In this document: piece after piece, positions 5,876 through 7,326 of the stretch
How positions within the stretch are numbered: position 1 is the first letter of the stretch
Layout: each line of letters starts with the position of its first letter
Source of the DNA: Segetibacter sp.
GTDB taxonomy: Bacteria > Bacteroidota > Bacteroidia > Chitinophagales > Chitinophagaceae
Length of the DNA: 7,326 bases
Direction of reading: 5' to 3'
Assembly (NCBI GenBank): GCA_030146445.1
Contig: JASLBT010000476.1
Span: 1 to 7,326, forward strand
Notes under the pieces: generated by a model
Told to the model about the DNA's origin: nothing
What the model saw: only the letters and a program-made list of their open reading frames with translations
The model's database searches: none
Made by a program: the position numbers and the translations under genes

Positions 5876-7326
5876 TTATTTGTGTTCGCCGAATACATCT
5901 CTTAAAGCGTCGGATATTTCGCCAAGTGTACAATAGCTTTCAACAGCATGAACCACGATAGGCATCAGGTTACGCCCGTCCATAGCCGCATTCCGGATGT
6001 CCGCAAGGCAAAGGTTCACAGCTTCAGGATTCCTGCTGGCACGTAAGTGCTTTAGTTTTAAGGTCTGGATTTCTCTTATGCTATCATCAATTTTGAACGA
6101 TGGGATGGCCAGTGAGTCCGTGACCTTGAACTTGTTGACCCCAACGATGATCTTCTCGCCCGATTCAACTTGCCGTTGGTGGTGGTACGCACTACGTGCA
6201 ATCTCTTCCTGTATAAATCCCTGTTCTATGGCACTCACACTGCCACCCATTGCATCGATGCTGGACATCAAATCATCAGCTTTTGCTTCGACCTCGTTCG
6301 TTAAATTCTCCAGGTAATACGAGCCTGCGAGCGGATCGGCCGTGTCGGAGATACCACTCTCAAAAGCAACTACCTGTTGTGTTCTGAGGGCTATCCTCGC
6401 GGCTTCTTCTGTGGGAAGACTCAACGCTTCATCGTAGCCGTTGGTATGAAGGCTCTGTGTGCCACCCAGCACTGCTGCGAGCGTTTGTAACGTGACCCGG
6501 CTAATGTTGTTGAGTGGTTGCTGCGCTGTAAGAGTGCTGCCCCCTGTCTGTGTATGAAACCGCAACATCATCGCTTTCTCGTCTGTCGCTCCTAAATTCT
6601 TCATGATTTTGGCCCACATCCGGCGAGCCGCCCTGAACTTGGCCACCTCTTCAAAAAGATTATTATGGGCATTGAAAAAGAACGACAGCCTTTTACCGAA
6701 AACGTTGATGTCAAGTCCTTTCTCAAGAGCGGCCTGCACATACGCTTTTCCATTGCCTAGCGTAAACGCCACCTCCTGAACTGCGGTGCTTCCAGCTTCT
6801 CGAATGTGATAGCCCGATATCGAAATCGTGTTCCATTTTGGCAACTCGCTGCTGCACCATTCGAAGATGTCGGTGATGATGCGCATACTGGGCTTTGGCG
6901 GGTAGATATAAGTACCACGGGCAGCATATTCTTTTAAAATGTCGTTTTGAATTGTGCCCGTAAGATTTTTGAGATTTGCCCCGTGTTTGTTTGCCAAAGC
7001 CACATAGAGGGCCAGCAAAATGAAGCCAGTGGCATTGATGGTCATGGAAGTGCTCACTTCTTCGAGCTTGATGTTATGAAACAGCAACTCCATGTCTTCA
7101 ATGCTGTCAATGGCTACGCCCACCTTGCCAACCTCCCCTTCACTCAGCGGGTGGTCGCTGTCATAACCAATTTGCGTAGGGAGGTCAAAAGCTACGCTCA
7201 GACCACTAACCCCCTGGGCGAGCAGGTAGTGGTATCGCTTGTTGCTTTCTTCAGCTGTTGAAAAACCGGCATATTGCCGCATGGTCCAAAGCCGACCGCG
7301 GTACATATCAGGCTGCACACCCCGGG
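5876..7326 (-). CDS. Methylmalonyl-CoA mutase large subunit, B12 domain absent (5' end cut by window)
   Basis: The catalytic TIM-barrel chain of a coenzyme B12-dependent acyl-CoA mutase, which interconverts (R)-methylmalonyl-CoA and succinyl-CoA in propionate, odd-chain and branched amino-acid metabolism. The frame runs off the right edge: the codons before the GTG at 7316-7318 still read R-G, and families of this type start some 35-50 residues further upstream, so that GTG is not the start. Counting from it (480 residues), the substrate motif RQYAGFSTAEESN begins at 14, and Tyr16, Gln124, Arg134 and His171 keep the exact spacing of Tyr89, Gln197, Arg207 and His244 of the Propionibacterium enzyme. 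Tyr89 and Arg207 hold the methylmalonyl carboxylate. The protein stops at LRDVFGEHK, just where MutB would continue into its linker and cobalamin-binding domain with its DxHxxG motif. It therefore resembles the split, archaeal-type enzymes and should need a separate B12-binding small subunit, not seen here. Isobutyryl-CoA mutase is less likely because that enzyme has Phe and Gln at the two specificity sites. Confidence 0.92.
   Translation of the reverse strand, partial: RGVQPDMYRGRLWTMRQYAGFSTAEESNKRYHYLLAQGVSGLSVAFDLPTQIGYDSDHPLSEGEVGKVGVAIDSIEDMELLFHNIKLEEVSTSMTINATGFILLALYVALANKHGANLKNLTGTIQNDILKEYAARGTYIYPPKPSMRIITDIFEWCSSELPKWNTISISGYHIREAGSTAVQEVAFTLGNGKAYVQAALEKGLDINVFGKRLSFFFNAHNNLFEEVAKFRAARRMWAKIMKNLGATDEKAMMLRFHTQTGGSTLTAQQPLNNISRVTLQTLAAVLGGTQSLHTNGYDEALSLPTEEAARIALRTQQVVAFESGISDTADPLAGSYYLENLTNEVEAKADDLMSSIDAMGGSVSAIEQGFIQEEIARSAYHHQRQVESGEKIIVGVNKFKVTDSLAIPSFKIDDSIREIQTLKLKHLRASRNPEAVNLCLADIRNAAMDGRNLMPIVVHAVESYCTLGEISDALRDVFGEHK

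Noticed and set aside
5997..6317. Plus-strand open frame of 106 codons opposite the mutase gene
   Set aside because: It is antisense to well conserved mutase sequence and has no domain of its own.
5876..7326. Isobutyryl-CoA mutase or 2-hydroxyisobutyryl-CoA mutase large subunit, suggested by the missing B12 domain
   Set aside because: The Tyr and Arg at the positions equivalent to 89 and 207 are those of methylmalonyl-CoA mutase; the other enzymes differ there.
1..7326. tRNA, rRNA, CRISPR array, insertion sequence or phage genes
   Set aside because: No cloverleaf, regularly spaced repeat, terminal inverted repeat, transposase or phage motif was seen on either strand by reading; a computed search was not possible.

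Overview
The window reads as chromosomal core DNA of a Bacteroidota bacterium, probably of the Chitinophagaceae/Chitinophagales kind. That placement is an inference from protein style (the SMC head sequence, a NudK-type hydrolase, a split-type acyl-CoA mutase), from the lack of strong Shine-Dalgarno sequences before the starts, and from a possible TTTG / TAnnTTTG promoter. No marker gene or RNA confirms it. I see no mobile element, CRISPR array, RNA gene or phage gene.

Layout: bases 1-248 hold no convincing complete gene, perhaps only the last codons of an upstream one. A chromosome-segregation SMC ATPase gene (+, 249-3770, GTG start) follows and ends in a textbook intrinsic terminator (3788-3818). 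A NudK-like GDP-mannose hydrolase gene (-, 3840-4421) converges on it. A 217-bp divergent spacer (4422-4638) separates nudK from a DUF418/YeiB-family polytopic membrane protein gene (+, 4639-5865). That gene converges, with only 10 bp between stop codons, on a methylmalonyl-CoA mutase large-subunit gene (-, from 5876, running off the right edge without its first codons).

Strands alternate at every gene (+ - + -), so no two genes here can share an operon and there is no reason to read them as one system. SMC compacts and segregates the chromosome. NudK clears GDP-mannose and related nucleotide sugars. The DUF418 protein is a membrane protein of unknown function. The mutase interconverts methylmalonyl-CoA and succinyl-CoA using vitamin B12.

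I looked for an undescribed system and found none. The points most worth a second look are the mutase, which ends without a cobalamin-binding domain yet keeps the Tyr and Arg that mark true methylmalonyl-CoA specificity, and the nearly overlapping convergent ends of the DUF418 and mutase genes.
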